This document shows, in pieces, positions 43,479-52,609 of a DNA stretch of 64,000 bases. The DNA is from Pseudomonas fluorescens. Lineage in GTDB: Bacteria; Pseudomonadota; Gammaproteobacteria; Pseudomonadales; Pseudomonadaceae. The notes below the pieces were generated by a model. The model did not search any database, was not told where the DNA came from, and worked only from the letters and a program-made list of their open reading frames with translations. The stretch lies in the NCBI RefSeq assembly GCF_000802965.1, contig NZ_JSAK01000029.1, forward strand, positions 1-64,000, in the 5' to 3' direction. Within the stretch, counting starts at the first letter, position 1. The number at the start of each line of letters is the position of its first letter. A program made the translations under genes and the position numbers.

Positions 43479-44242
43479 ATCGCCTGATCAACCTGGCACT
43501 GCTGCTGAGCATCGTTGCGGCGGTGGTCGTTTCGTTCATCTACCTGAGCATCGACCTCGGCGAACTCGGCGGTAGCGGCAACCTGAAGCAGATGGGCGCG
43601 TATGCGCAGCGTTTTCTCAACCCGGACCTGAGCGCGAGTCACCTGCAAGCCATCGCTCACGGCGCCCTGGAAACCATCGCCATGTCGGCCCTGGGCACGT
43701 TGCTCGCGGCGGTGTTCGGCCTGCTGTTGGCATTGCCCGCCGCCGGACGATTCGGCTGGCCGCTGCAGAGCGCGTCGCGCCTTGTGCTCAATGCCCTGCG
43801 CGCGGTGCCGGAACTGGTGTGGGCCGCGCTGATGGTGCTGGCCGCCGGGCTCGGCCCCAATGCCGGCACCCTGGCCCTGGCCCTGCACACCACCGGCGTG
43901 CTTGGCCGCTTGTTCGCCGAAGCGCTGGAAAACACCCCGCCGGAACCCGCCGAAGCGATCCGCCTGCAAGGCGGCAACGCCGTGTGGGCCTTCTGCTACG
44001 GCACCTTGCCCAATCTGCTGCCGCAGTTGCTGGCCTACATTCTGTACCGCTGGGAAAACAACATTCGCATGGCCAGCGTGCTGGGCTTCGTCGGCGCCGG
44101 CGGCTTGGGCCAGATGCTCTATGTCAGCCTCAGCCTGTTCCAGGAAGCTCAAGCCAGCACGGTCATCCTGGCCATGTTGTTGCTGGTGTTTGCCGTCGAC
44201 TCGCTGAGTAGCTGGAGCCGTCAACGCTGGGTCAAGGCGTGA
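43475..44242 (+). CDS. PhnE-like ABC transporter permease, second
   Basis: 255 residues, ATG 43475 with GGAGG six bases upstream, overlapping the previous gene by four bases. Parallel motifs (VPELVWAALMVLAAGLGPNA, FVGAGGLGQMLYVSLSLF) show the two permeases are diverged paralogues from a duplication. Last gene of the operon. Confidence 0.9.
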   Translation: MNRLINLALLLSIVAAVVVSFIYLSIDLGELGGSGNLKQMGAYAQRFLNPDLSASHLQAIAHGALETIAMSALGTLLAAVFGLLLALPAAGRFGWPLQSASRLVLNALRAVPELVWAALMVLAAGLGPNAGTLALALHTTGVLGRLFAEALENTPPEPAEAIRLQGGNAVWAFCYGTLPNLLPQLLAYILYRWENNIRMASVLGFVGAGGLGQMLYVSLSLFQEAQASTVILAMLLLVFAVDSLSSWSRQRWVKA

Positions 44243-44511
44243 ATCGACAACGCTTAGGCATGGCTGGCCGAGCGAAAAATAATTGCCTCACTGTCCAACC
44301 CACGCTGGCGTCAACGCCTGCCGTGCACTAACGTTCATGCTATCGGCCAGAATAATTCAGCGAGCGTTTCGATCCTCCAGATTTTTCGCCAGAAAGTTGC
44401 GCGGATCGCTGCATTTTTTTGCCTCGTCCACCCATGAGTTCCGCGCACAATCACTCAGACTTTCGAGTCACGATGTTAACCTTGTAGCGCTCATGCGGAG
44501 TACGGAAACAG

Positions 44512-47325
44512 ATGCAGGATGGCCGCCCCAACCCAACACTTGATCTGGAATATTGTGCCGAACGTCCGATATTCACGGCCTTCTTACAACAGGCAAAACA
44601 AGCGCCTGATGCCATTGCGGTCATCTCCCATGACACAACCTGCAGCTATCGACAGCTTGAAGAGATAAGCCGCGGCATTGCTTCGTGGTTGATTGCAAAT
44701 GGCGCCACCGAATCCGACCGGATCGTCATTGTTTCCAGTCGTTGTGCCGGGCTGGTCTACTCAATGCTCGGCGCCTCGCGTGCCGGGTTGACCTTTACCG
44801 TCGCCGACATGGCCTATCCGCCTGCGCGCATCGGGCAAATCATTCATTTGCTTGAGCCTGCTTTTGTTTTGCTGTGCGGCGAGGCTACATTCGAACTGCA
44901 AGGGACAGGGAATACCAGTCCGCAGATCGTCCGGGTTCCGGAAACAGCAGGCGAAGCACTGCGTCAGTTCAATTCTGATCAACATAATTTGCCGGAGATC
45001 GACCCTGGCAAAGCGGCCTATATCACGTTCACGTCGGGAAGTACTGGCGAACCCAAAGGCATTGTTACAACCCACGCGCCTTTGGTGCATTTCATTGAGT
45101 GGCATACCAAGCGTCATTCGCTATCAAAAGATGATTGCTTTTCCTTGCTCTCCGGACTTGGTCATGATCCGGTTTATCGAGACGTTTTCACGCCTCTGTC
45201 CATTGGCGCGAAAGTGATTATTCCTGCGCAATCAACCGTCATAGATCCATCTGCACTGGCGACATGGATATACAAATATCAAATATCCATCATTCACCTG
45301 ACGCCTCCACTTGGAAAACTCATTGAAACCGGGACAAAACTTAACGACCTGAAGCTCAACGAGCTGCGTTATCTTTTTTGGGGCGGCGATGCGTTAAGCA
45401 ATACGCTTTACGAACAAATACGCGCTATCGCGCCGAGCGCCATCAGCGTGAACTTCTACGGCACAACAGAAACGCCCCAAGCCATGGCGTACCACCCAGT
45501 CGACCCTGAAGCCGACAACGCCAAGATCCCACTGGGAAAAGGTATCGAAGGCGCGCAACTGTTGATCGTGGATGACTCGAATCAGTTGGTACGCGAAGGA
45601 CAAACCGGTGAAATCCTGATTCGTAGTCCTTATCTATCGCAGGGTTACTGGGCTGATCCGGCGCTAACCCGGGAAAAATTCGTTGCGAACCCCTTTACCC
45701 ATGTCGAAAACGATATTTGTTACAGAACCGGAGACCTGGGCACTTACCTTTCAGATGGCAGCGTCAGCTTTCTGGGTCGGGGCGACAGCCAGGTCAAGAT
45801 TCGCGGCCATCGAATCGAGCTCAGTGAAATCGAAGGGGCGATTTCACGACACTCCCGGATCAAACAGTGCGTGGTCGTCGCAGCCAAAGACCATGCGATG
45901 ACAAGGCTGGTTGCTTATTGCGTTGCGACAACCCCTGTCTCAGCCGCTGAGTTGCGTGAACATGTCGGCGATGAACTCCCGGAGTACATGGTGCCGGCGT
46001 TGTTCGTATTTCTGGATGCCATTCCACTGACACCGAATGGAAAAATTGATAAACGGGCATTGCCACCGATTGCTGGCAACACGGATACAGCGCCCGTAAA
46101 TTCGAATCAGAAGCTGTCCCCCCTCGCGCTCAAGCTCACGGCCGCGTGGTCGGAAATACTCGAAGTCACACACATTGACGCCGGCTTGTCGTTCGTCGAA
46201 CTGGGTGGAGATTCGCTCTCGTTCGTTCAGGCTTCAATGGTCCTGGAAGAGCTGATCGGGCACTTGCCAGAACAATGGGAAACCAGGCCCATACGTGAAC
46301 TGTGCGAACTGACCAACATCGCCAAGCCTTCAAAATTCTCGGTTCGGGAGATGGAGCTCCCTGTCCTGTTGCGCGTCATATCGATCATGTTCATTGTTAT
46401 CGGGCATTTTAATCTTTTTCCGATATGGCCAATTTCAGGCGAGACCACTGTTTTATTTTTGGTATCCGGCATCAGCCTGGCAAGATTTCAACTAAACGCC
46501 ATAAACGAACGCGGCAACGCGCGCATGCTTCTCAAGTCCATCATCAGCATTGCCGCGCCCACTATTCTTTACACAATCTTGCTGCAGGTCGTGTTCGACA
46601 AAATTCACTGGCAAACACTGCTGCTGATTTCAAACTGGTTCCCCTCGAGCATCACCGGTGACTTTGCGTATTGGTACATTGAAGTTCTGCTGCAGATGAT
46701 CGTCATCATTGGCTTCGCGCTTTCATTCCAGCGCGTTAGAAGCATCATCATGTCGAACCCGTTTCGTCACCTCGTCATTGCGGCCTGCTTATTGGCAGTG
46801 GCGGACCTCATGATTAACAAGTATCTGTTTGATGCGACCGGTCTGTTTAACAGAGTGCCACAGCACTATCTTGCGATCATGGTGCTCGGCATGGCGATTC
46901 ACTACGCCCATTCGACCAAGCGGAAATTGATCGCCAGCGCAGTGACTGTGATGATTATTGCCTTCCAGGATTTCCAGGCACTCTCCGGCCTTGCAACACA
47001 AGGTCTAGAGACGGGTATTTATGTTGATATAGCCTTGCCCGCCGTTCTCGCGTTGATCTGGATTCGCTCTATTCCCGTGCCAGGCCTCATCGCCCGGGGT
47101 CTCGCATTGATCGCGTCCTCGACGCTGTACATTTATCTGACGCATTTCCAGTTCCAGTCCGTGGCCCGCCACCTCTATGATCAGCCAGCGCTCGCGGTAG
47201 TCATAGCCATCGCCGGTGGCATTGCAGTGGGTTATGCCTGGAACAAAGGCGTTCGTATCCTGGTATTGCTCTGGAATAAAGGAGCAAAAAAGACTCGCCC
47301 GGATACGATTGAGCGAGTGGCATGA
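44512..47325 (+). CDS. NRPS-like adenylation-carrier protein fused to a membrane acyltransferase-3 domain
   Basis: 937 residues. Adenylation domain 1-535: TFTSGSTGEPKG (about 172-183), core A5 NFYGTTET, YRTGDLGTY, GRGDSQVKIRGHRIELSEIE, and the core Lys511 in PNGKIDKRALP. Carrier domain about 545-610 with phosphopantetheine Ser568 in LGGDSL. Then an acyltransferase-3 domain from about 617: the R-x10-H signature is Arg621/His632, followed by about ten hydrophobic spans to residue 925. Asp219 in HDPVYRDVF sits where NRPS domains bind the amino group, so an amino acid substrate is likely. No condensation or thioesterase domain. Inferred job: activate one amino acid, load it on the carrier, and transfer it through the membrane domain to a surface acceptor. 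Lower GC than neighbours. The 44243-44511 gap shows nothing else. Confidence 0.85.
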   Translation: MQDGRPNPTLDLEYCAERPIFTAFLQQAKQAPDAIAVISHDTTCSYRQLEEISRGIASWLIANGATESDRIVIVSSRCAGLVYSMLGASRAGLTFTVADMAYPPARIGQIIHLLEPAFVLLCGEATFELQGTGNTSPQIVRVPETAGEALRQFNSDQHNLPEIDPGKAAYITFTSGSTGEPKGIVTTHAPLVHFIEWHTKRHSLSKDDCFSLLSGLGHDPVYRDVFTPLSIGAKVIIPAQSTVIDPSALATWIYKYQISIIHLTPPLGKLIETGTKLNDLKLNELRYLFWGGDALSNTLYEQIRAIAPSAISVNFYGTTETPQAMAYHPVDPEADNAKIPLGKGIEGAQLLIVDDSNQLVREGQTGEILIRSPYLSQGYWADPALTREKFVANPFTHVENDICYRTGDLGTYLSDGSVSFLGRGDSQVKIRGHRIELSEIEGAISRHSRIKQCVVVAAKDHAMTRLVAYCVATTPVSAAELREHVGDELPEYMVPALFVFLDAIPLTPNGKIDKRALPPIAGNTDTAPVNSNQKLSPLALKLTAAWSEILEVTHIDAGLSFVELGGDSLSFVQASMVLEELIGHLPEQWETRPIRELCELTNIAKPSKFSVREMELPVLLRVISIMFIVIGHFNLFPIWPISGETTVLFLVSGISLARFQLNAINERGNARMLLKSIISIAAPTILYTILLQVVFDKIHWQTLLLISNWFPSSITGDFAYWYIEVLLQMIVIIGFALSFQRVRSIIMSNPFRHLVIAACLLAVADLMINKYLFDATGLFNRVPQHYLAIMVLGMAIHYAHSTKRKLIASAVTVMIIAFQDFQALSGLATQGLETGIYVDIALPAVLALIWIRSIPVPGLIARGLALIASSTLYIYLTHFQFQSVARHLYDQPALAVVIAIAGGIAVGYAWNKGVRILVLLWNKGAKKTRPDTIERVA

Positions 47326-47342
47326 CCTTAGCGTTATAGGGT

Positions 47343-47374
47343 GATCCGGGCCGGAAATTTCCGGCCGGTTGATC
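47343..47374. promoter_or_regulatory. GC-rich palindrome between the fusion gene and the second acyltransferase
   Basis: GGCCGGAAATTTCCGGCC (47349-47366) is a perfect 18-base palindrome inside a wider imperfect one bounded by GATC on each side. No T-run follows, so it is not a standard terminator; it may be an mRNA hairpin that tunes expression of the second gene, or an operator. Confidence 0.5.
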
Positions 47375-47394
47375 GGCATGAATGGAGAGACACG

Positions 47395-48507
47395 ATGAGT
47401 AGTATCACCCTTGACGATAAGCACCGCCTCGCCCTGGTTGACGCATTGCGCTGCTTTGCGGCGCTATGGGTGGTCCTGTTTCACTTCTCCGAGGGCAATC
47501 ACCTTCCAACGCTTCTGGCAGCCATTCCGACCTGGTTGAAATATATCGTTTTCGACGCGGGTCACCTGGGTGTGCCGGTCTTTTTCGTTTTAAGCGGAAT
47601 CGTCATGGCAGCCACGACATTTCGCGTGCCGATGAACAGTGCGAATGCTGCGAACTTTGTCGCGCGCCGTCTAGTACGCCTTGCCCCGCCCTACTATGCC
47701 GCCGTGGCGCTAGGCGTGTTGGTGATTGCGGCGAAACATCTGTCCGGGCAAAACGGGATTCAACTTCCAGGTTTTACGGATATTCTCGGGCATCTGGCGT
47801 TTCTTCAAGGCTTCCTGGGTATCGAAAACATCATCACCGTGTTCTGGACCCTGTGTATCGAAGTCCAGTTTTACATTGCCTTTGCCGTACTACTTTGGTT
47901 AGCCCATCAAGCCAATGGGGGCGAAGTTTTCCAGGCGCGCAATATTGCTATTTGGGTCAGCGCACTATTGGCACTGCTTTGGCCAACCGGCCTGATTCAA
48001 TCGATAGGCTGGCAAGGCGGGTTCATTGGATTCTGGTTCAGCTTCATGGCCGGGGTTTTATGTGGCCAGACCCTTAAAGGCACAAGACAGAGCCGATACA
48101 TTGCCGTTGGATACTGCGCAGTGCTTCTGCTTATCGGTGTTGCGAGCGAAAATTCATTCGCCATTGCTGCCGGGCTAACGGGTCTATCGTTTTGTTTGCT
48201 GGTGAATCACTCTGCCACCTTGGGTTTCATGTCCAGCTATCCAGTGATAAAGCTCGGCTTGATTTCCTACAGCCTGTATTTATTTCATTCGCCCGTGATT
48301 GGCACTTTCATGCGGCTGTTCCGGCGCTTCCTGCCGTCTGGCCTGGTGACCGACACACTGGCGTTGATCCTTGGATTAGCCGCCTGCATCACATTTGCCG
48401 CCATCGCCTACATGATCTTCGAACGTCCCGCCATCGCATGGAGCAGGCGCATCAAATTCAAACGCACCGACGCCGTTGTTGTTCAATCGGACGTCAATCC
48501 AGGCTGA
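47395..48507 (+). CDS. Acyltransferase-3 family membrane protein (OafA-like)
   Basis: 370 residues; ATG 47395 behind GGAGAGA. The R-x10-H acyltransferase-3 signature is Arg19/His30 in LRCFAALWVVLFHF. About ten membrane spans; HLGVPVFFVLSGIVM and FWTLCIEVQFYIAF are typical. No SGNH extension. It follows the A-T-acyltransferase fusion by about 70 bases and probably acylates the same or a neighbouring surface glycan. Confidence 0.9.
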   Translation: MSSITLDDKHRLALVDALRCFAALWVVLFHFSEGNHLPTLLAAIPTWLKYIVFDAGHLGVPVFFVLSGIVMAATTFRVPMNSANAANFVARRLVRLAPPYYAAVALGVLVIAAKHLSGQNGIQLPGFTDILGHLAFLQGFLGIENIITVFWTLCIEVQFYIAFAVLLWLAHQANGGEVFQARNIAIWVSALLALLWPTGLIQSIGWQGGFIGFWFSFMAGVLCGQTLKGTRQSRYIAVGYCAVLLLIGVASENSFAIAAGLTGLSFCLLVNHSATLGFMSSYPVIKLGLISYSLYLFHSPVIGTFMRLFRRFLPSGLVTDTLALILGLAACITFAAIAYMIFERPAIAWSRRIKFKRTDAVVVQSDVNPG

Positions 48508-48625
48508 ATCCAGTGGTGGCACGTGGATCCCCAAGTTGTACGAATCCGCCATCGACGGCTGTCTTTCAAGACAGACCGTAATAAATTTGCCAGATTCGGT
48601 TTACTTTTTTGAGGTTGCTCAAGGT

Positions 48626-49120
48626 ATGTCCAGTCTCGATCCATCCCTGCAAGACACCGCCGCACCTGATGGCGTTTGTTACGGCTGCGGCAGCAGCAAT
48701 CCCCACGGGTTGCACATCAAGAGTTACTGGCATGAAGACGGCGTGCATGTCATGGCCGAACATGTGCCAGAGGCCAAGTATTGCGGTTGGCCTGATCTGG
48801 TTTATGGCGGGTTGATCGCGATGCTGGTCGATTGCCATTCAAACTGGACGGCGATGGCCTATCACTACCGCAATGAGCAGCGCGAAGTCAGTAGCCTGCC
48901 CCGCATCAACTGCGTGACCGGCAACCTCGGTATCAAATTCATCAAACCGACGCCCATGGGTATTCCTCTGACCCTGCGCGCGAAGGTCGAAGGTGAAGTG
49001 GGACGCAAATGCCGGGTGATCTGTGAGGTATTTGCCGGGGACGTGCTCACCGCTGTCGGAGACTCCGTTTTTGTTCGCGTCGATACCGGGCAACTGGCGG
49101 ACGCCGCTCATGGCCGATAG
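48626..49120 (+). CDS. Hotdog-fold thioesterase, PaaI-like
   Basis: 164 residues. CYGCGSSNPHGLHIKSYW at the N-terminus and VYGGLIAMLVDCHSNWTAMA (active-site helix region) mark the PaaI/4HBT group. The start is preceded by AAGG very close to ATG, so is tentative. It is 118 bases after the acyltransferase. It could edit mischarged carrier domains of the fusion protein, but it could also be an unrelated CoA thioesterase. Confidence 0.8.
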   Translation: MSSLDPSLQDTAAPDGVCYGCGSSNPHGLHIKSYWHEDGVHVMAEHVPEAKYCGWPDLVYGGLIAMLVDCHSNWTAMAYHYRNEQREVSSLPRINCVTGNLGIKFIKPTPMGIPLTLRAKVEGEVGRKCRVICEVFAGDVLTAVGDSVFVRVDTGQLADAAHGR

Positions 49121-49233
49121 TTGTTTTAGTCCCGACGGCTGCTCATCTTAAAGTGAGCAGCGAGCCCCTGCGAAAAGCGGCGTAACCGCTTACAATTGCG
49201 CCTTTTACCGCAAATCAGGCAGGCAACAAGGCT

Positions 49234-50412
49234 ATGGCGCTCGACCCTCCGACGATGTTGACAATCTCGATCGCCCTCGCAACGGCCGCTGCGCTGTACC
49301 TGGCGATCGAGTGGCGCAGCATTCGTGAAACCTCGCTGCTGTTCTGGAGCGCAGGCTTTGCAACGATCACCGTGGGTTCGACACTCGCCCTGCTGCGCAT
49401 GAGCGGCCTTTTGTTGATCGGCATCTGGTTCGCCAACGGTCTCTTGGTGTTGGCCCACTGGTTTTTTCTGCTGGGCGTCGCGAGGTTCACGCAGGTACGC
49501 CTGTCTCGCGGCTGGTACCTGATTTTCGTCGCATGGGCAGGACTGTTGTTACTGCCGGACGAGCCTTCCTGGTCGAAGATCATGCTGGTGGCGAACTCGC
49601 TGCTGGTTGCCCTGGTAACGCTCAGAGCCAGCTTCCTCCTGCGTCCCCACGGCAGGTCGTTGAGTGTGGGCGCGGTGCAGTTGCGCTATGTCTTGCTGGT
49701 CCACGGACTGTTCTATTTCATCAAGGCGCTGACGGCAATCGTCCCGGGCACCCTGATCGATCTTGCAGCCTTGCGCGGCGAAATCATTCAGATTTCCCTG
49801 GTCGAGGGCGCGATGGCGATCATGTTGATCGCGCTGTCGATGACCGGCACCGAGCGCTATCGCCGGGAAAAGCGGATAGCCCGACTGGCCGCCCGTGATC
49901 CGTTGACCACCCTATACAACCGCCGTGCCCTCGAAGTGCGGGCACCACGCTTGCTGGCTGAAGTTTCGAGCACTCGACCGGGCGCCCTGCTGCTGATCGA
50001 TATCGACAACTTCAAACTGGTCAACGACCTGTTCGGCCACATCGCCGGCGACCGACTTCTGGTCACGCTGAGCGAGATGATTCGTTCTCTACTGCCCGAA
50101 GGCGCGCTGGCGGCCCGATTGGGCGGTGACGAATTCGTCATTCTGCTGAGCAACGCATCAAGGGCGGGAATCGTGGCGCTCGGCAGCACGCTACGCGAGC
50201 GGTTTCACAACGAGGCATCACAGACATTCGCCACGCCCGAAGCGGTGACTCTGAGCATCGGGGCCAACCTGTTCGACCATCCGCCAGCCAGTCTGGCGGC
50301 ATTGATCGAGCAAGGTGACGCGGCGCTTTATGAATCCAAGCGTGGCGGACGCGACAGCATCCGCCTGGTAGACCGGACGCTGGCGCGCAGTGAGGGTCTA
50401 CGCACAGATTGA
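49234..50412 (+). CDS. Membrane diguanylate cyclase (GGDEF)
   Basis: 392 residues: six to seven hydrophobic spans in the first 210, then a GGDEF domain with intact RLGGDEFVILL. DPLTTLYNRRALE marks the domain start. Should make c-di-GMP in response to an unknown membrane signal. No RxxD inhibitory site was evident five residues before GGDEF. Convergent with another cyclase 16 bases away. Confidence 0.92.
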   Translation: MALDPPTMLTISIALATAAALYLAIEWRSIRETSLLFWSAGFATITVGSTLALLRMSGLLLIGIWFANGLLVLAHWFFLLGVARFTQVRLSRGWYLIFVAWAGLLLLPDEPSWSKIMLVANSLLVALVTLRASFLLRPHGRSLSVGAVQLRYVLLVHGLFYFIKALTAIVPGTLIDLAALRGEIIQISLVEGAMAIMLIALSMTGTERYRREKRIARLAARDPLTTLYNRRALEVRAPRLLAEVSSTRPGALLLIDIDNFKLVNDLFGHIAGDRLLVTLSEMIRSLLPEGALAARLGGDEFVILLSNASRAGIVALGSTLRERFHNEASQTFATPEAVTLSIGANLFDHPPASLAALIEQGDAALYESKRGGRDSIRLVDRTLARSEGLRTD

Positions 50413-50428
50413 CTCCCGCAAAGGCGCC

Positions 50429-51556
50429 TTACTCAGCCACCGCGACTTGATTGCGGCCACGCGCCTTGGCTCGATACAGCGCCTTGTCGGCGTTGCTCAT
50501 CAAACTGTGCAGATCCTTGTCGCTGGTTTCCATCGATGCCACCCCGACGCTGGCCGTGATGCAGTGAACCGGCCCGGTCATCAGCCCGGCAATCGACTGG
50601 ATGAGTTCCTCGGCGAGGTTCTGCGCCGCCTCAAGGGAAGTTTCCGGGAGCAAAACAGCGAACTCCTCACCCCCTAGCCGGCCGTGAATGTCCGATTCAC
50701 GAAAGAACTTGCAGATCACTACGCCCATTTGCCGCAGCACCTGGTCGCCGACCTGATGGCCATAGGTATCGTTGATGTGTTTGAAGTGGTCCATATCCAA
50801 CATCACCGCGCACAGCGGCAGCTGGTAGTTCTGGCAATGGTTGTACAAGCGCTGGGCCTGTTCGAAGAACGCCCGGCGATTCTTCAAACCGGTGAGTTCA
50901 TCGGTTTGCGCGGCCCGGGTGGAAATACTGTGGGCCATTTCCATTTCACGGGTTAAGCGAAAGGCCGTTTCCAGAGCATCAGAAAGTTTGCGTGTCGCGC
51001 TGAATACAAATGACGCAAACACCAAAACCGCACCGCCGATACCGACTTGCAGGACCGTCGGCTGGAACAACAGCCAAATGGCGCTGGGAAACAACACCAG
51101 AACAATCGACACAACCGTCATGTAGCGATAGGCCGAATAACAGGACACCGCGCTGACCGACATGCCGACGGTAAAGAGCATGACCAGCGCCTGGGCCAAA
51201 ATATCGTTTGCCGGCATGATCGCTAACGCGCCACCGCCCCAGATACTGGCGGATAACACTAAGGTGACCCAATACAAACGTTCCCAGCGCAGAGGTGTGC
51301 GATCAGTTTCCGGACTGCGGAAATAGACAACAAACATCAAAATGCGCAACGACGTTGAACCCAGCAGCAGCGCAACCCACCAGGCAACGACGGTGTGATC
51401 TATGCGTTCCCAACACAGCCAGCACAACATGGCCAACGCCAGGAAAGCACCGAAAACTGCGGGCACTGATTGGCGAAACAACTGATGCAATCGGTCAGTG
51501 CGTACCTGCTGCGCGATAAAGCTTTCCTGCTCACGCCGAAATCCAAGGCCATCCAT
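50429..51556 (-). CDS. Membrane diguanylate cyclase (GGEEF)
   Basis: 375 residues: about five to six membrane spans (residues 30-200), then a GGDEF domain beginning TDELTGLKNRRAFFEQAQ with the active GRLGGEEFAVLLPE. Different sensor half from its convergent neighbour, so not a recent duplication. Confidence 0.92.
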   Translation of the reverse strand: MDGLGFRREQESFIAQQVRTDRLHQLFRQSVPAVFGAFLALAMLCWLCWERIDHTVVAWWVALLLGSTSLRILMFVVYFRSPETDRTPLRWERLYWVTLVLSASIWGGGALAIMPANDILAQALVMLFTVGMSVSAVSCYSAYRYMTVVSIVLVLFPSAIWLLFQPTVLQVGIGGAVLVFASFVFSATRKLSDALETAFRLTREMEMAHSISTRAAQTDELTGLKNRRAFFEQAQRLYNHCQNYQLPLCAVMLDMDHFKHINDTYGHQVGDQVLRQMGVVICKFFRESDIHGRLGGEEFAVLLPETSLEAAQNLAEELIQSIAGLMTGPVHCITASVGVASMETSDKDLHSLMSNADKALYRAKARGRNQVAVAE

Positions 51557-51724
51557 TTGAGCCGCCTGATCATGATGCTATGCCGAACTAGCATTGTGGC
51601 ACATTGCTCAGGCCGGGCCGCAAAACTCCTTGAACACTCGGGCTTGCAGTTATCGGATAGCGCCGATTAGTCCCACCGCCCATCATCAGTGCGACACAAC
51701 TAAGACCCCTTGGATAACTGCCTG

Positions 51725-52399
51725 ATGCGCTTCCTTTACTTGATTCCAGTCATACTTCTTATGGGCTTGACGGGCTGCACGACGATGCCCGCCGCAGAAA
51801 CACGACACACCGGATACCTGGATGATTACAGCCGACTCTCAAAAGATCCCAAGTGGCCTGACAGCGAATACTGGGTCAAACCAACACTGGATCTGAAAAA
51901 AGATTATCGAAAGCGTATCTACCTGGAGCCGCCCAAGTTTTACTTTGTGGGCAAGGATGTCGGGCTGATCACCGATCATCCCTCCGATACCAGCACCATG
52001 CTCAAGTACCTTCACCAGGCGATCCTCCTGGAGTTGTTAACCAGCGGCTACGATGTCATCGCCCGCCCCGAACCGAACTCCCTTCTGCTGCGCACGGCCA
52101 TTACTGGCAGCGAACGCACGCCACGGGATTTGTCCGTTCCGGAATACTTGCCAGTCGGATTTGTCGTGGGCGGTGCGATGTACCTGACCGGCACTCGAGA
52201 TGAAAGCTTGCGTATCTATTTTGAAAGTGAGTTGAGAGATGGCCAGACCGGTGAGCTGTTAGGTCAATCCGTCAGCGCCACCACTGGAAACGAGATTTCA
52301 CCATCGGATAAAACCAAAGTCGAAGACACCTTTCCGGCCCTGGATACCTGGGCAAAACAACTGCGTGAACGCGCAGACAGTGCCTTTGCCTCCAACTAA
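51725..52399 (+). CDS. DUF3313-like lipoprotein
   Basis: 224 residues. Signal peptide with lipobox LTGC (lipidated Cys about residue 19) followed by TTMPAAET. The body has a YLDDYSRL start typical of DUF3313 lipoproteins and alternating strands. ATG 51725 chosen; a TTG 15 bases earlier is possible. Function unknown; likely outer-membrane associated. First gene of a lower-GC block. Confidence 0.78.
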   Translation: MRFLYLIPVILLMGLTGCTTMPAAETRHTGYLDDYSRLSKDPKWPDSEYWVKPTLDLKKDYRKRIYLEPPKFYFVGKDVGLITDHPSDTSTMLKYLHQAILLELLTSGYDVIARPEPNSLLLRTAITGSERTPRDLSVPEYLPVGFVVGGAMYLTGTRDESLRIYFESELRDGQTGELLGQSVSATTGNEISPSDKTKVEDTFPALDTWAKQLRERADSAFASN

Positions 52400-52609
52400 T
52401 CTGCGCCAACGACTTCAAGACAAAGGACTGTCTTGAGTTGCGGGCCAGCCGTGACAAAACACCACACTCTACTTGTCAGTTTCAGTACTTTCCGTTAGCG
52501 TCACGCCGCCGCGCCCTCACAGTGACTGTCTAGCCCCGCCTGTTGAGTCACCTCGCCGTACCCAATTCGTCTGTATACTCTGCCGAGCCCGCCTGAATGG
52601 AGGATTTCC

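Noticed and set aside
44283..44543. 86-codon open frame before the A-T-AT3 gene
   Set aside because: No ribosome site, overlaps the start of the large gene, and reads like translated promoter DNA.
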